A DNA stretch of 52,846 nt. Origin: a virus. Where the stretch lies: positions 1-52,846 of the IMG/VR virus record IMGVR_UViG_3300047457_000684. One strand, 5' to 3'. Positions within the stretch are counted from its first letter, which is position 1, and each line of letters starts with the position of its first letter. The notes beneath the pieces are model-generated. The model was not told the DNA's origin and did no database searches. It saw only the letters and a list, made by a program, of their open reading frames with translations. This document shows positions 22,571 through 31,334 of the stretch, one piece after another. Made by a program: the position numbers and the translations under genes.

Positions 22571-23008
22571 ATGTTTGTACTCGATCAGTCTGATTCCTAT
22601 TTCTGGCCGGTTAGCATCGAGCTGCCGGAGAACGGAAAGAAGAAGACCTTTACCTTTGATGCGGAGTTTAAGCGGCTGCCGCAGGAGGATGTAGAGAAAC
22701 TACGGCAGCGTCATACAATCCAGATCAAACGGATTGTAGAGGCGATGGACAGTTACAAAGATGAGGATGGTCTAGGCATCAATGATGCTGGCGATGAAAC
22801 GCGCGAGCTTTGTGATGCCGTGATTTGCGGCTGGGCAAAGGTTAAGGATGCCGCTGGTGATGATGTGCCGTTTACGGAAGCATCCAAGCGGCGGATGTAT
22901 CAGGTGCAGGGTGCCCCGGCTGCGATTTTTGACGCCTGGATTGAAAGCCTGGGCCAGCCCAGTGAGAAAGGCGCTGCGAGAGCTGGAGGATTTCGGGCAA
23001 AAAACTAA
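22571..23008 (+). CDS. Tail assembly chaperone (gpG-like)
   Basis: 145 residues. It begins with a beta stretch (KKKTFTFDAEFKRLPQEDVEKLRQRHTIQIKRI), then a helical domain containing LCDAVICGWAKVKDAAGDDVPFTEASKRRMYQVQGAPAAIFDAWIESL, the gpG-type chaperone pattern. It ends just after a canonical slippery heptamer, giving a GT fusion by -1 frameshift (next entry). The chaperone coats the tape measure during tail assembly and is absent from the virion. Confidence 0.85.
   Translation: MFVLDQSDSYFWPVSIELPENGKKKTFTFDAEFKRLPQEDVEKLRQRHTIQIKRIVEAMDSYKDEDGLGINDAGDETRELCDAVICGWAKVKDAAGDDVPFTEASKRRMYQVQGAPAAIFDAWIESLGQPSEKGAARAGGFRAKN
22999..23005 (+). promoter_or_regulatory. Programmed -1 ribosomal frameshift site (A AAA AAC)
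   Basis: In the gpG frame the codons are gcA AAA AAC taa. A AAA AAC is a classic X XXY YYZ slippery heptamer and lies immediately before the stop. Slipping back one base continues translation to 23349. The G-GT frameshift at this position is conserved across lambda-type phages. Confidence 0.9.
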
Positions 23009-23349
23009 GGGACGCGGCGCGGTTCATAGCTGACGCCGCGAAACAGTCGGAACCTGATGATGGCAAGGATGCCGAGGATGCAGCAGCAGTCTTCGGCATC
23101 CCGCTTGATACTGAACCGCGAACAGAGCAGCCAGCTGAGTTTGCGATTGTGCCAGACAATGCTGCTGTTGTTGGATGGTTCATGCGAATGCAGACGCAGT
23201 GGCGTGTGGGCATGAACGGCCCGATTGGTCTGGATTATGGCCTATTTCTAATGTGGGCTAAAGATGAGGGTGTGAAGCGTAAGGATCGGCTATGGCTGCT
23301 GGATGATCTCCGATTGATGGAGAGCGAGTATCTGAAAGCGATCCGTTGA
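23005..23349 (+). CDS. T part of the tail assembly chaperone fusion (DUF1799-like), made by -1 frameshift
   Basis: There is no credible independent start at the beginning of this frame. After the slip it reads LRDAARFIADAAKQ and runs 114 codons to 23349. The C-terminal domain (VVGWFMRMQTQWRVGMNGPIGLDYGLFLMWAKDEG...LWLLDDLRLMESEYLKAIR) resembles DUF1799, the GT-extension family in lambda-like phages. The GT fusion links the tape measure to tail tube subunits. It extends the gpG product from 145 to about 259 residues. Confidence 0.85.
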   Translation, partial: LRDAARFIADAAKQSEPDDGKDAEDAAAVFGIPLDTEPRTEQPAEFAIVPDNAAVVGWFMRMQTQWRVGMNGPIGLDYGLFLMWAKDEGVKRKDRLWLLDDLRLMESEYLKAIR

Positions 23350-23380
23350 TCCGTAATCTGTAGTAGGGACGGCCTGGTGT

Positions 23381-26300
23381 ATGGCGCTGAATCTGGACAC
23401 TGCGATTCGGCTGAGTGCTCAGGTAAAGGGTCTTGATCAGTTCAAGGCGTTGGCTGATCGGCTGCTTGGCGTTAAGTCTGGCTCTGAGTCAGCGAGCGGT
23501 GCTGTTCAGCAGCTATCAGGCGAATCAACGCGGCTGGGGCAAGAAGCGGTCAAGGCGGCCAGTGGTGTCAAGGTTCAAGGTGCAGCGCTGCAGGATTTGC
23601 AGGCAAAGACCAGGGCCAGTGGCGCAGAGGCCCGCCGCACCGGTAGCGAGTTCGGATCGCTGGGCGGTGTGTTTCAGCGGCTGCGTAGCCAGAGTGCTGG
23701 TGTACTTGATGGCGTCACCCAGTCCAGCGGGAAGGCCGCCAATGGGATCAGGGAGTTTCAGCGGACGATTCAGCTCACCGACGGCGATCTCGTGCGGATG
23801 CGTGAGCAGCAGCTGCAGCTGGCGGCATCAAGCAAGACGACCGAGCTATCGCTGAAGCAGCAAGCGGAAGCGTTGAAGCGGCTGCGAGAGCATGCCGAGG
23901 TTGGTGGTGGCGTCTACAAAGCACTCAGTGGCGATATTGCCAGGCTGCAGGCGGCAAACAAGGGTCTCGATGGCGCTGCGCAACAGAGCAGCCAGTCGAT
24001 TGCGCAGCAGATCCAATCGCTGACGGCGCTTCAGGCCAGCCTGCAGCGGACCGGGCATGACTTCGGCGCCACCGGCCAGCAAATCAATGCGTTGAAGCAA
24101 CGCGCCGCCGAGCTTGGCCAGGCATGGGAGCCAGGCATTCGTGGCCTGAAGTTGCTTGGCAAGGCAACAGAGGAAATGACAAGTCAGCAGTCCAGCCAAA
24201 TGGACAAGCTGAAAGGTGTGCTGGCGCAGGCGGGCGAAGGTTACAAAGCACTGGGACAACAGATCCAAGACCTGAAGGCAAAGGCCGCAGGGCTGGATCT
24301 GAGCAAGGGCCTCACCGTTGGCAACGTTGCTCAGGGCACCACCAGCGCGATTCAAAGCATCGTGCAGATGCGTCGCGACTTAGCCAAGTCAATGACTGGT
24401 CGTGTGCTTTTGACCGGTGAAGGCTTGGCCACTGCTGGTGTTGCGGGTGCTGCTGGTATGGGAGCTGCATCCGGTCTCGGCGGACTGGCTGGTGGTGCTC
24501 AGTCAGTTGCTAGCAGTCTTGATGCAATTGCCGCTAAAGCCGCAGCACTACCTGGCTTGCTTAAGCCGTTGGGTGGGCTGCTGTCTGAACCTGCAGCAGC
24601 TGCGGCAGGGGGGATTGCTGATCTGGCATCTAATCTCACCGCAGCACAGGCGAAGCTGGCGGCATTGTCCGCGCCGTTTGAAGCAATCGGCACAGCTATC
24701 AGTGCGATTGGCCCTGAAGCATCTGCTGCCGCTGGCGTGGCGTCACTGGCGATCGCTGGTGTGTATCAAGTGCTTAGCCGGCAAGCGGATGAAGCACAAG
24801 CTGATCTGGAGCGGTCGTTTAAGGGAATCAGTGACAGTGCTCAAGAGGTATTGCAGAACCTTACACGTCTGTATGACAAAGTTCCTGCTGCTCGACTTGC
24901 GGCACAAGAAGAACTGAGGCAGCGGAATCTACAGCGATTGGGTGAGCTGCCTTCTGATTCAGTTGAAGCGCGCCGGGCAGCAAATGCAGTCGCCACCGCA
25001 GAACGCGAGATTGAGCGAATCCAGATCCAGCAGCAGAACCTGCTGGAGCGGGCCAGGGGCGAGGAGAACCGCCGAACAGATGCGGTTCGCGAGCAGATCA
25101 ACCTGGCTCGCCAGCGGCTGTTTCAGCAGCAGGCCGAGACTCGTCTCGCTCAGGAGGCCTACAACTGGGAATGGCTGCGCAATCGCGAGGCTGCAGCGCG
25201 GACCCGTGCCAGCAGCGGCAATTCTGCCGCCGTTCAGGATGCACGGCTACGGCTGGAGGATCAACGCCGCGCGACGGCTGAAGCCCAGTCTTCACGCAAC
25301 TGGGAATGGCTCCGCAACCGCGAATCACGCGCCAAGATCGGCCAGGACGAAGCCCTGATGGCGCGATCAGCGGCGGCCGATGCTGCAGCTGCTGCCGACC
25401 TGCGCCGCCGCGCTGCAGCAGCATTCCCGGCGCCTACCACCCTTGCGCTACCAGCTGCAGGGCAGACCAGCTTCCAGGGTGCCATTGACAGCAGAGGCTT
25501 TGGTGGTGGTGCAAGGGCTCGCGTCAACAGTGGCGAAACGCCTCTGATCATGGCCACCGATCGCCCAAGTCGTCAGGCATTCCGTGGTGGCAACGACTAC
25601 GCGGGGCCTGGATTTGGCATCAACAGCAATACTGCCAATGCAACGACCCAAGCGGCAGGCCGCACCCGTGGCGCTTTGGCGGAGCTGTTCCTGACCATTG
25701 ATCGAGTCACAAGCTCAAGCAACGGCAGCATCAATAGCCTCCAGCGGCAACGGTCGGCATGGGAAGCGCTGCGTAACGCGGTGAACCCTGCGGCGCCGGC
25801 TTATGCCAAGGCCACGCGAGAGGTGGAAGCCCTCGATAAACGGCTGCAAGCGCTGACCGCTACCCAGCAGAAACAGGAGCGCCAGGGCATCGGCCGTGAG
25901 GTATTTGGTAGCGCTATTGGCTCACTCGCTGCTGGTGGTGGGTTCCAGGGTGCTGTGGGTGCTCTAGCTGGTGGTCTGGCGTTTAGCGGTGGCCCTGCTG
26001 GGATTGCTGCTGGTGCTGGCATCAGCGCAGCGCTGGGTGTTGGTGCGTTGGCCAGCCGGGTTGGTGTGGACGCTGAGATGGCTCAGGTGCGGCTGAAGGC
26101 TCTGACCGATCAGTTCGGAGAGTACAACCAGGCGCAAGCTGCAGCGGCACGGATCGCTAGCACGCTGCGGATCAGCACGGTGGAGGCGCAGGATAGCTTC
26201 GGCAAGCTGTATGCGGCGCTACGGCCTACTGGAGTGACGCTGCAGGAGGTGGAGGATGCATTCATTGGGTTTACCGCTGCTGCCAGAGCCAGTGGTGCCA

Positions 26301-28471
26301 CGGCTCAAGAATCGAGTTATGCGTTGCTCCAGCTGAAGCAAGCGCTGGGTTCTGGGATTCTGCAGGGCGATGAACTGCGGTCTATCAGGGAGCAGGCTCC
26401 GGCAGTGGGGCAGGCGATTGCTAAGGAGATGGGCGTCACGATCGGTGAGCTGAAGAAACTAGGTGAACAGGGCAAGATCACCACGGATATTGTGCTGCGT
26501 GCATTAGCGAAGCTGAAAGGCGAGAAGCTGGATCAGCTTAATGAACAGTTCAATACCAGCGCTCAGGCTATTAAAGACCTACAGATTGCTACTGAGAACT
26601 TTGGGAGGATTGTCGCTCAAGTATTTGGCCCTACCGCTGTTGCGCTGTTGAAAGGTTTTACTTTTGCCCTTCAAGGTGTAAATGCAGCTGCTACGGATGC
26701 TGCAAACGCACTTACAAAACCGAAGGCATATGCGGCTGAAGTCTCAATTCGGCAGGGACGCCTGCCTATGGGCATTGATGGAGCTGCTGAACTATTTAAG
26801 GGTTCTAGCGGTACTGGTGGAGTTGGTCTTACTGGATTGATTGCTGAGGCAAAAGAACTATCAAGGATGCGCAGGCAACCATACAACGATGTACTTCTGA
26901 AGCTAATGCAAGATAGGCTCAACCGTCTAGACACGCAGCAACAAGGAGGAACAACTCTGCAGCAGCAGGAGCGTGATGCTGCAGCAGGCGAGCGATCCGC
27001 CCCCCGTCGACGTGCTGCCGCTGCTGCTGCTGAAGATGCTGCCAAGAAGGCTGAAAAAAACAAGCCATCAGTAGAGGAACGGATCGCCGCACGCCCCTTC
27101 GGCCGCCAGATCATCGCTGCCGCACGTGCCAACAGCCTTGACCCAGCGCTGCTCGCTGCTGTGGTGTCCCAAGAGTCTGGTGGCAATCCACGCGCAATCA
27201 GCCGTTCCGGTGCCATCGGCCTTACCCAGCTCATGCCTGGCACTGCCCGTGAGCTCGGTGTGAACCCATACGATCCGCTCCAGAACCTCATGGGCGGTGC
27301 TCGATACCTCCGTCAGCAGATCAGCCGCTTTGGGCTGGAGGGTGGTTTGCGGGCCTACAACCAAGGCCCTGGCGCACAGATGCGTACGCCTAGCGGCAAC
27401 AGCCGCGAATCACGGGAATATCCCGGCAAAGTGCTGGCTCGCTACCGCCAGCTCACTGGTGGAGAGGGTGATCTCACCGGGATGGATACCGAAGCGCTGC
27501 AGGCGCGGATCGAAGAACAGAAACGCATACAAGAGATCCTGCGCAGCCGTACCGCTGAAATTGATCTCCTAGGAGTCAAGGTAAACCTAGAAGATCAGAT
27601 CGCTCAAGCACAGGGCCAGGGTGATCAGCTGCTGGCCCGCAGGCTGCAGGGTGAACAGAATATCGTAGATGTTCAGTCTCGTTACACTGAACTGCTGGCT
27701 GATCCGCAGAATCAAGATGCACAGATTCAGGAGCTGCTGACACGCCAAGGATTGCTTGAAGTGCAGGCCGAACAGCTTCGCACCGAACGTGAGCTACAGG
27801 ATCTGCAGCGTCAGCGCGCCCAGGAACAGATGCAAGCGCTGCAGCAATACATCGAAAAACAGTATGAGCTGAACACTGCGGTACAGCAGCAGAAGGCGAT
27901 GGCGGAGAGCATCTCCGGCACGATCGGCCAGGGTATGACCTCGGCTTTCGATGTACTAATCAGTGGCGCTGAGAACTGGGGTGAAAGCCTGAAACGTATC
28001 GCATCCGAAGCGCTGGTGGAGATCGCTAACCAGCTCATAAGGATCTACGTGATTGAGCAGGCTGTTAGTGCTATCAAGAGCTTCCTGTCGCCATTTAGTT
28101 CATCGACACCGATCGGCGCTGGTGGTGGCCAGGTTGGCAAGTTTGGCACTCTCGGCCCTAACTACGGTATACGGCAGTTTGAAGGCGGTGGTTTTACTGG
28201 CTACGGCTCTAGAAGCGGCGGAATTGATGGTCGTGGGGGTTTCCCTGCAATTTTGCATCCGAACGAAACGGTAATCGACCATACGCGCACTCGCGCTCCT
28301 GCTGGTGGCAGCTCTGCAGCACCGATCACCGTGAACGTCAGCGTCGATGCCACCGGTAGCAAGGTGCAGGGCGATGCCGGCAATAGTCAACAGCTTGGCC
28401 GTGCTGTTGCTGCTGCTGTGCAGGCTGAACTGGTTAGACAGAAACGACCTGGAGGGCTGCTGGCGAGCTGA
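23381..28471 (+). CDS. Tape measure protein with embedded lytic transglycosylase
   Basis: 1696 residues, the longest gene. Long coiled-coil stretches carry duplicated segments (NWEWLRNRE occurs twice, near 595 and 645). A tape-measure core domain lies at about 890-1090 (VRLKALTDQFG..., LLQLKQALGSGILQGDELRSIREQAPAVGQAIAKEMG). An SLT-type transglycosylase is at about 1240-1335 (DPALLAAVVSQESGGNPRAISRSGAIGLTQLMPGTARELG, catalytic Glu in QESGG). The C-terminus has IGQGMTSAFDVLISGAENWGESL. It fixes tail length; by lambda-type scaling (about 1.5 angstrom per residue) a tail near 250 nm is predicted. The muralytic domain should cut peptidoglycan at DNA entry. Confidence 0.93.
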   Translation: MALNLDTAIRLSAQVKGLDQFKALADRLLGVKSGSESASGAVQQLSGESTRLGQEAVKAASGVKVQGAALQDLQAKTRASGAEARRTGSEFGSLGGVFQRLRSQSAGVLDGVTQSSGKAANGIREFQRTIQLTDGDLVRMREQQLQLAASSKTTELSLKQQAEALKRLREHAEVGGGVYKALSGDIARLQAANKGLDGAAQQSSQSIAQQIQSLTALQASLQRTGHDFGATGQQINALKQRAAELGQAWEPGIRGLKLLGKATEEMTSQQSSQMDKLKGVLAQAGEGYKALGQQIQDLKAKAAGLDLSKGLTVGNVAQGTTSAIQSIVQMRRDLAKSMTGRVLLTGEGLATAGVAGAAGMGAASGLGGLAGGAQSVASSLDAIAAKAAALPGLLKPLGGLLSEPAAAAAGGIADLASNLTAAQAKLAALSAPFEAIGTAISAIGPEASAAAGVASLAIAGVYQVLSRQADEAQADLERSFKGISDSAQEVLQNLTRLYDKVPAARLAAQEELRQRNLQRLGELPSDSVEARRAANAVATAEREIERIQIQQQNLLERARGEENRRTDAVREQINLARQRLFQQQAETRLAQEAYNWEWLRNREAAARTRASSGNSAAVQDARLRLEDQRRATAEAQSSRNWEWLRNRESRAKIGQDEALMARSAAADAAAAADLRRRAAAAFPAPTTLALPAAGQTSFQGAIDSRGFGGGARARVNSGETPLIMATDRPSRQAFRGGNDYAGPGFGINSNTANATTQAAGRTRGALAELFLTIDRVTSSSNGSINSLQRQRSAWEALRNAVNPAAPAYAKATREVEALDKRLQALTATQQKQERQGIGREVFGSAIGSLAAGGGFQGAVGALAGGLAFSGGPAGIAAGAGISAALGVGALASRVGVDAEMAQVRLKALTDQFGEYNQAQAAAARIASTLRISTVEAQDSFGKLYAALRPTGVTLQEVEDAFIGFTAAARASGATAQESSYALLQLKQALGSGILQGDELRSIREQAPAVGQAIAKEMGVTIGELKKLGEQGKITTDIVLRALAKLKGEKLDQLNEQFNTSAQAIKDLQIATENFGRIVAQVFGPTAVALLKGFTFALQGVNAAATDAANALTKPKAYAAEVSIRQGRLPMGIDGAAELFKGSSGTGGVGLTGLIAEAKELSRMRRQPYNDVLLKLMQDRLNRLDTQQQGGTTLQQQERDAAAGERSAPRRRAAAAAAEDAAKKAEKNKPSVEERIAARPFGRQIIAAARANSLDPALLAAVVSQESGGNPRAISRSGAIGLTQLMPGTARELGVNPYDPLQNLMGGARYLRQQISRFGLEGGLRAYNQGPGAQMRTPSGNSRESREYPGKVLARYRQLTGGEGDLTGMDTEALQARIEEQKRIQEILRSRTAEIDLLGVKVNLEDQIAQAQGQGDQLLARRLQGEQNIVDVQSRYTELLADPQNQDAQIQELLTRQGLLEVQAEQLRTERELQDLQRQRAQEQMQALQQYIEKQYELNTAVQQQKAMAESISGTIGQGMTSAFDVLISGAENWGESLKRIASEALVEIANQLIRIYVIEQAVSAIKSFLSPFSSSTPIGAGGGQVGKFGTLGPNYGIRQFEGGGFTGYGSRSGGIDGRGGFPAILHPNETVIDHTRTRAPAGGSSAAPITVNVSVDATGSKVQGDAGNSQQLGRAVAAAVQAELVRQKRPGGLLAS

Positions 28472-28473
28472 TT

Positions 28474-28809
28474 ATGGCCACATTTACCTGGGCACCGAGC
28501 TTTGAGGCTACTGAATCCAACCGGCCTCGTGTCACTAAAGCTCAATTTGGAGACGGATATGAACAACGTGTCAGATTCGGGCTAAATACCAACCCAAAAG
28601 AATGGAGTCTCGTGTTTGAAGGTTGCAGCGATGCTGAGCGAGATGAGATCTGCGCCTTTCTTGAGGCGCGTGGTGGTTCAGATTCTTTCGACTGGACACC
28701 ACCACGAGGCACTGCTGGGAAGTACGTCTGCGAAGACTGGCAGGTGACGCTACAGGTTTTCAACTACAGCAACATTCGGGCTACGTTCCGCCAGGTGTTT
28801 GAGCCGTAA
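28474..28809 (+). CDS. Minor tail protein M-like
   Basis: 111 residues. ATFTWAPSFEATESNRPRVTKAQFGDGYEQRVRFGLNTNPKEWSLVF and the C-terminal WTPPRG...YVCEDWQVTLQVFNYSNIRATFRQVFE match the phage minor tail M family. It joins the distal tail tip ring and precedes L, as in lambda. Confidence 0.88.
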   Translation: MATFTWAPSFEATESNRPRVTKAQFGDGYEQRVRFGLNTNPKEWSLVFEGCSDAERDEICAFLEARGGSDSFDWTPPRGTAGKYVCEDWQVTLQVFNYSNIRATFRQVFEP

Positions 28810-28845
28810 GCGGTCATTAGTCTGTAGCTAAATCTGTCCATCGTA

Positions 28846-29268
28846 ATGAGCACCATCGTTACCCGCTCTGGTAAGGGCTCGCCGCTCACCCATAACGAGC
28901 TGGACGCGAACTTCAATAACCTCAACAACGACAAAGCAGGTTATATCGCTGGCGAAGGTGGCGCCGTAGTTCAGGCCACCAGTAAGGCTACTGGCGTCAC
29001 GCTTAACAAGCGTTGCGGTGACATCACGCTGAATGGCGCTGCACTTGCGGCTAGCACCAACGTTACATTTACGCTGACCAATAACACAATCGCCGCAACC
29101 GATTTGCTGGTGATCCAGCATGTCTCTGCTGGTACTGCTGGAGCCTATACGCTCACAGCTCAGCCAGCTGCGGGTAGCGCCACAATCACCCTGCGAAACG
29201 TGACGGCAGGCAGCTTAAGCGAAGCAATCGTTCTGCGGTTTGCAGTCATTAAAGCTGCTAACACCTGA
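28846..29268 (+). CDS. Small fibre-like / tail-associated protein between M and L
   Basis: 140 residues. TRSGKGSPLTHNELDANFNNLNNDKAGYIAGEGGAVVQATSKATGVTLNK is a common start in structural proteins of marine and cyanobacterial phages. The rest is a beta-sandwich-like Ala/Thr-rich domain. Not present in lambda at this place. Its stop (TGATG) overlaps the L start. Confidence 0.65.
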   Translation: MSTIVTRSGKGSPLTHNELDANFNNLNNDKAGYIAGEGGAVVQATSKATGVTLNKRCGDITLNGAALAASTNVTFTLTNNTIAATDLLVIQHVSAGTAGAYTLTAQPAAGSATITLRNVTAGSLSEAIVLRFAVIKAANT

Positions 29269-30047
29269 TGTATGTAATCAGCGGCTATTGGATCGCTGGG
29301 TATGTCATCAGCGATAGCCAGGCAGCAGTCGTTAGCAATCTGCAGGGCGTTGCACCAAGTGCCATCATTGAGCTGTTTCAGCTTGAGCTGAACCAATCAC
29401 AGCATGGCGTCAATGAAACGTATTATTTTCATGCTGGCGTTAACGGTGCTAGTCAGGCGATCGTATGGGCAGGGCAGGAGTACATGGCGCTACCCATCGA
29501 GGCCGATGGTTTTGCTTGGAATGGTCAGGGCACCCTCCCGCGTCCGACATTGAGGGTAGCCAACGCACTCGGGACGATCACCACGCTGCTGTTGACGCTG
29601 CCTGACGGCTTGGAAGGCGCCAAGGTTACGCGGATCAGAACGCTAGCCAGATACCTAGATGAGTTTTCGTATGTTGCTGTTCAGTACGTCGAAGTAGGTT
29701 ACGCAGAAAGCGGCGACGAATACGCAGAATGGCCCCGTGAGGTGTATTACATCGACCGGATGTCAAATGAAACGCCCGATGTTGTTGAGTTTGAACTGTG
29801 TAGCATCTTTGACTTGGCCGGCATTAGAGCGCCGAAACGCCAGTGTATCACCCGCTGCCAGTGGAAATATCGCTCTGCAGAATGCAGCTACAACGACAAC
29901 AAATACTTTGATTCGACAGATAAACCAGTAGCAAATCTAAGTCAGGACGTATGCGGCAAACGTATCAGCAGCTGTGAAGCAAGGTTCGGCGTCAATCGGC
30001 GGCTTCCGTTTGGCGGCTATCCGGGCATCGGAGCGTATTCAGCATGA
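29268..30047 (+). CDS. Minor tail protein L-like with Fe-S cysteines
   Basis: 259 residues. The C-terminal domain has the cysteine layout of gpL ([19 protein letters not shown] ... [15 protein letters not shown]), known in lambda to bind an iron-sulfur cluster at the tail tip. The N-terminal part has the family block ELFQLEL...YYFHAGVN and [27 protein letters not shown]. It overlaps K by 4 bp. Confidence 0.9.
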   Translation: MYVISGYWIAGYVISDSQAAVVSNLQGVAPSAIIELFQLELNQSQHGVNETYYFHAGVNGASQAIVWAGQEYMALPIEADGFAWNGQGTLPRPTLRVANALGTITTLLLTLPDGLEGAKVTRIRTLARYLDEFSYVAVQYVEVGYAESGDEYAEWPREVYYIDRMSNETPDVVEFELCSIFDLAGIRAPKRQCITRCQWKYRSAECSYNDNKYFDSTDKPVANLSQDVCGKRISSCEARFGVNRRLPFGGYPGIGAYSA

Positions 30048-30751
30048 CCTGGCGTGATGCTGCTCTGGAGCACGCCAGAACTGAGGCGCCGCGTGAATCG
30101 TGCGGCCTGGTGGTGGTTATCAAGGGCCGTGAGCGGTATGTGCCATGTCGCAATATAGCCGCGCAGCCTGACCAGATGTTCGTGATCGCCCCCGAGGACT
30201 ACGCCGCTGCCGAAGACCTGGGCGAGGTGGTTGCGATCGTGCATTCGCATCCTGTGACCGCTGCAGTGCCCAGTGAGGCTGATCGGGTCGCGTGTGAAGC
30301 CAGCGGCTTGCCCTGGCACATTGTCAACCCAGCCCTGAAGAGCTGGGGTACATGCACACCCTGTGGCTACAAGGCCCCGCTGATCGGTCGCCAGTGGGTG
30401 TGGGGCATTACCGACTGCTGGAGCCTCGCTCGTGATTGGTACGCCGAACAGGGGATCATGCTGCGCGACTGGGACCGCCCGAGCGATCCGGCCGAATTTC
30501 TGGCGGCTCCGATGTTTGATCAGTGCTGGGCTGCGACTGGATTCCGCCAGCTCTCCGATAGCGAACCACTGGAGCATGGCGACTTGTTATTGATGAGCCT
30601 GAATGCGCCAGGCCTGAATCACTGTGGTGTGTTTCTTGAGGATGGCACCGTGCTGCATCACATTCAGGGCCGTCTGAGCAGCAGGGATTTGTTAGGCGGC
30701 TGGCTCCTAAAGTGTGTAGGTAGGAGGCTGCGTTATGCTGCGCAAGATTAA
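30044..30751 (+). CDS. Tail tip peptidase K-like (JAMM plus NlpC/P60)
   Basis: 235 residues with two domains. The first has a JAB/MPN metalloprotease signature: Glu in APRESCG (about 18), HSHP near 66-69, then S-x2-D (SEAD). The second is an NlpC/P60 amidase: Cys in [10 protein letters not shown] near 126 and His in LNHCGVFL near 188. This is the two-domain design of lambda gpK, thought to cleave cell-wall peptides during tail assembly or infection. The reading frame overlaps I by 17 bp. Confidence 0.9.
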   Translation: MTWRDAALEHARTEAPRESCGLVVVIKGRERYVPCRNIAAQPDQMFVIAPEDYAAAEDLGEVVAIVHSHPVTAAVPSEADRVACEASGLPWHIVNPALKSWGTCTPCGYKAPLIGRQWVWGITDCWSLARDWYAEQGIMLRDWDRPSDPAEFLAAPMFDQCWAATGFRQLSDSEPLEHGDLLLMSLNAPGLNHCGVFLEDGTVLHHIQGRLSSRDLLGGWLLKCVGRRLRYAAQD

Positions 30752-31334
30752 GCTCTACGGCCAGCTGGCGAAGTTTATTGGTCGTCGTGTTCTGCAGGCT
30801 GATGTTGCTACTGCTGCTGAAGCTGTGCGGTTTCTGCTGTCGAACTGGCCGGAGCTGGAGCAGCACATGGCGGATCAGCATTACCGGGTGAGTGTTGGTC
30901 GTTATGACGTATCAGTTGATGAGCTGCATGATCCAGCAGGTCGAGCAGATATTGAGATCGTGCCGGTGATTGCAGGAGCTGGAGCGACTGCACGGATTAT
31001 TGCTGGTGTTGTATTACTAGCTGTTAGCTTTCTCGCAACTGCAGGTGGTGGCGCAATCTTTGGAGCTGCATTCGCAAAGAATCTAGGATTACTGGCCGCT
31101 GGACAGGCTATCGGCGCTAGTCTCATTCTCGGCGGCGTTGCCCAACTCCTAACGCCTGTCCCCAAGATTCCTCAAGGCCCAGATACTCAATCAGACCCTA
31201 GAAAAACGTTCAATTTCTCAGGCCTACAGAACTCCAGCCGCGCCGGTACTCCGGTGCCGCTGGTGTTTGGAAAGACGCTTACCGGCAGTGTTGTGATCTC
31301 TGCTGGCATTGATACCGTTCAGGTGAAAGTATGA
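30735..31334 (+). CDS. Tail assembly protein I-like
   Basis: 199 residues. The N-terminal ubiquitin-like domain ([42 protein letters not shown]) and the Gly/Ala-rich hydrophobic middle ([52 protein letters not shown]) followed by [13 protein letters not shown] are diagnostic for the lambda gpI family. Confidence 0.88.
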   Translation: MLRKIKLYGQLAKFIGRRVLQADVATAAEAVRFLLSNWPELEQHMADQHYRVSVGRYDVSVDELHDPAGRADIEIVPVIAGAGATARIIAGVVLLAVSFLATAGGGAIFGAAFAKNLGLLAAGQAIGASLILGGVAQLLTPVPKIPQGPDTQSDPRKTFNFSGLQNSSRAGTPVPLVFGKTLTGSVVISAGIDTVQVKV

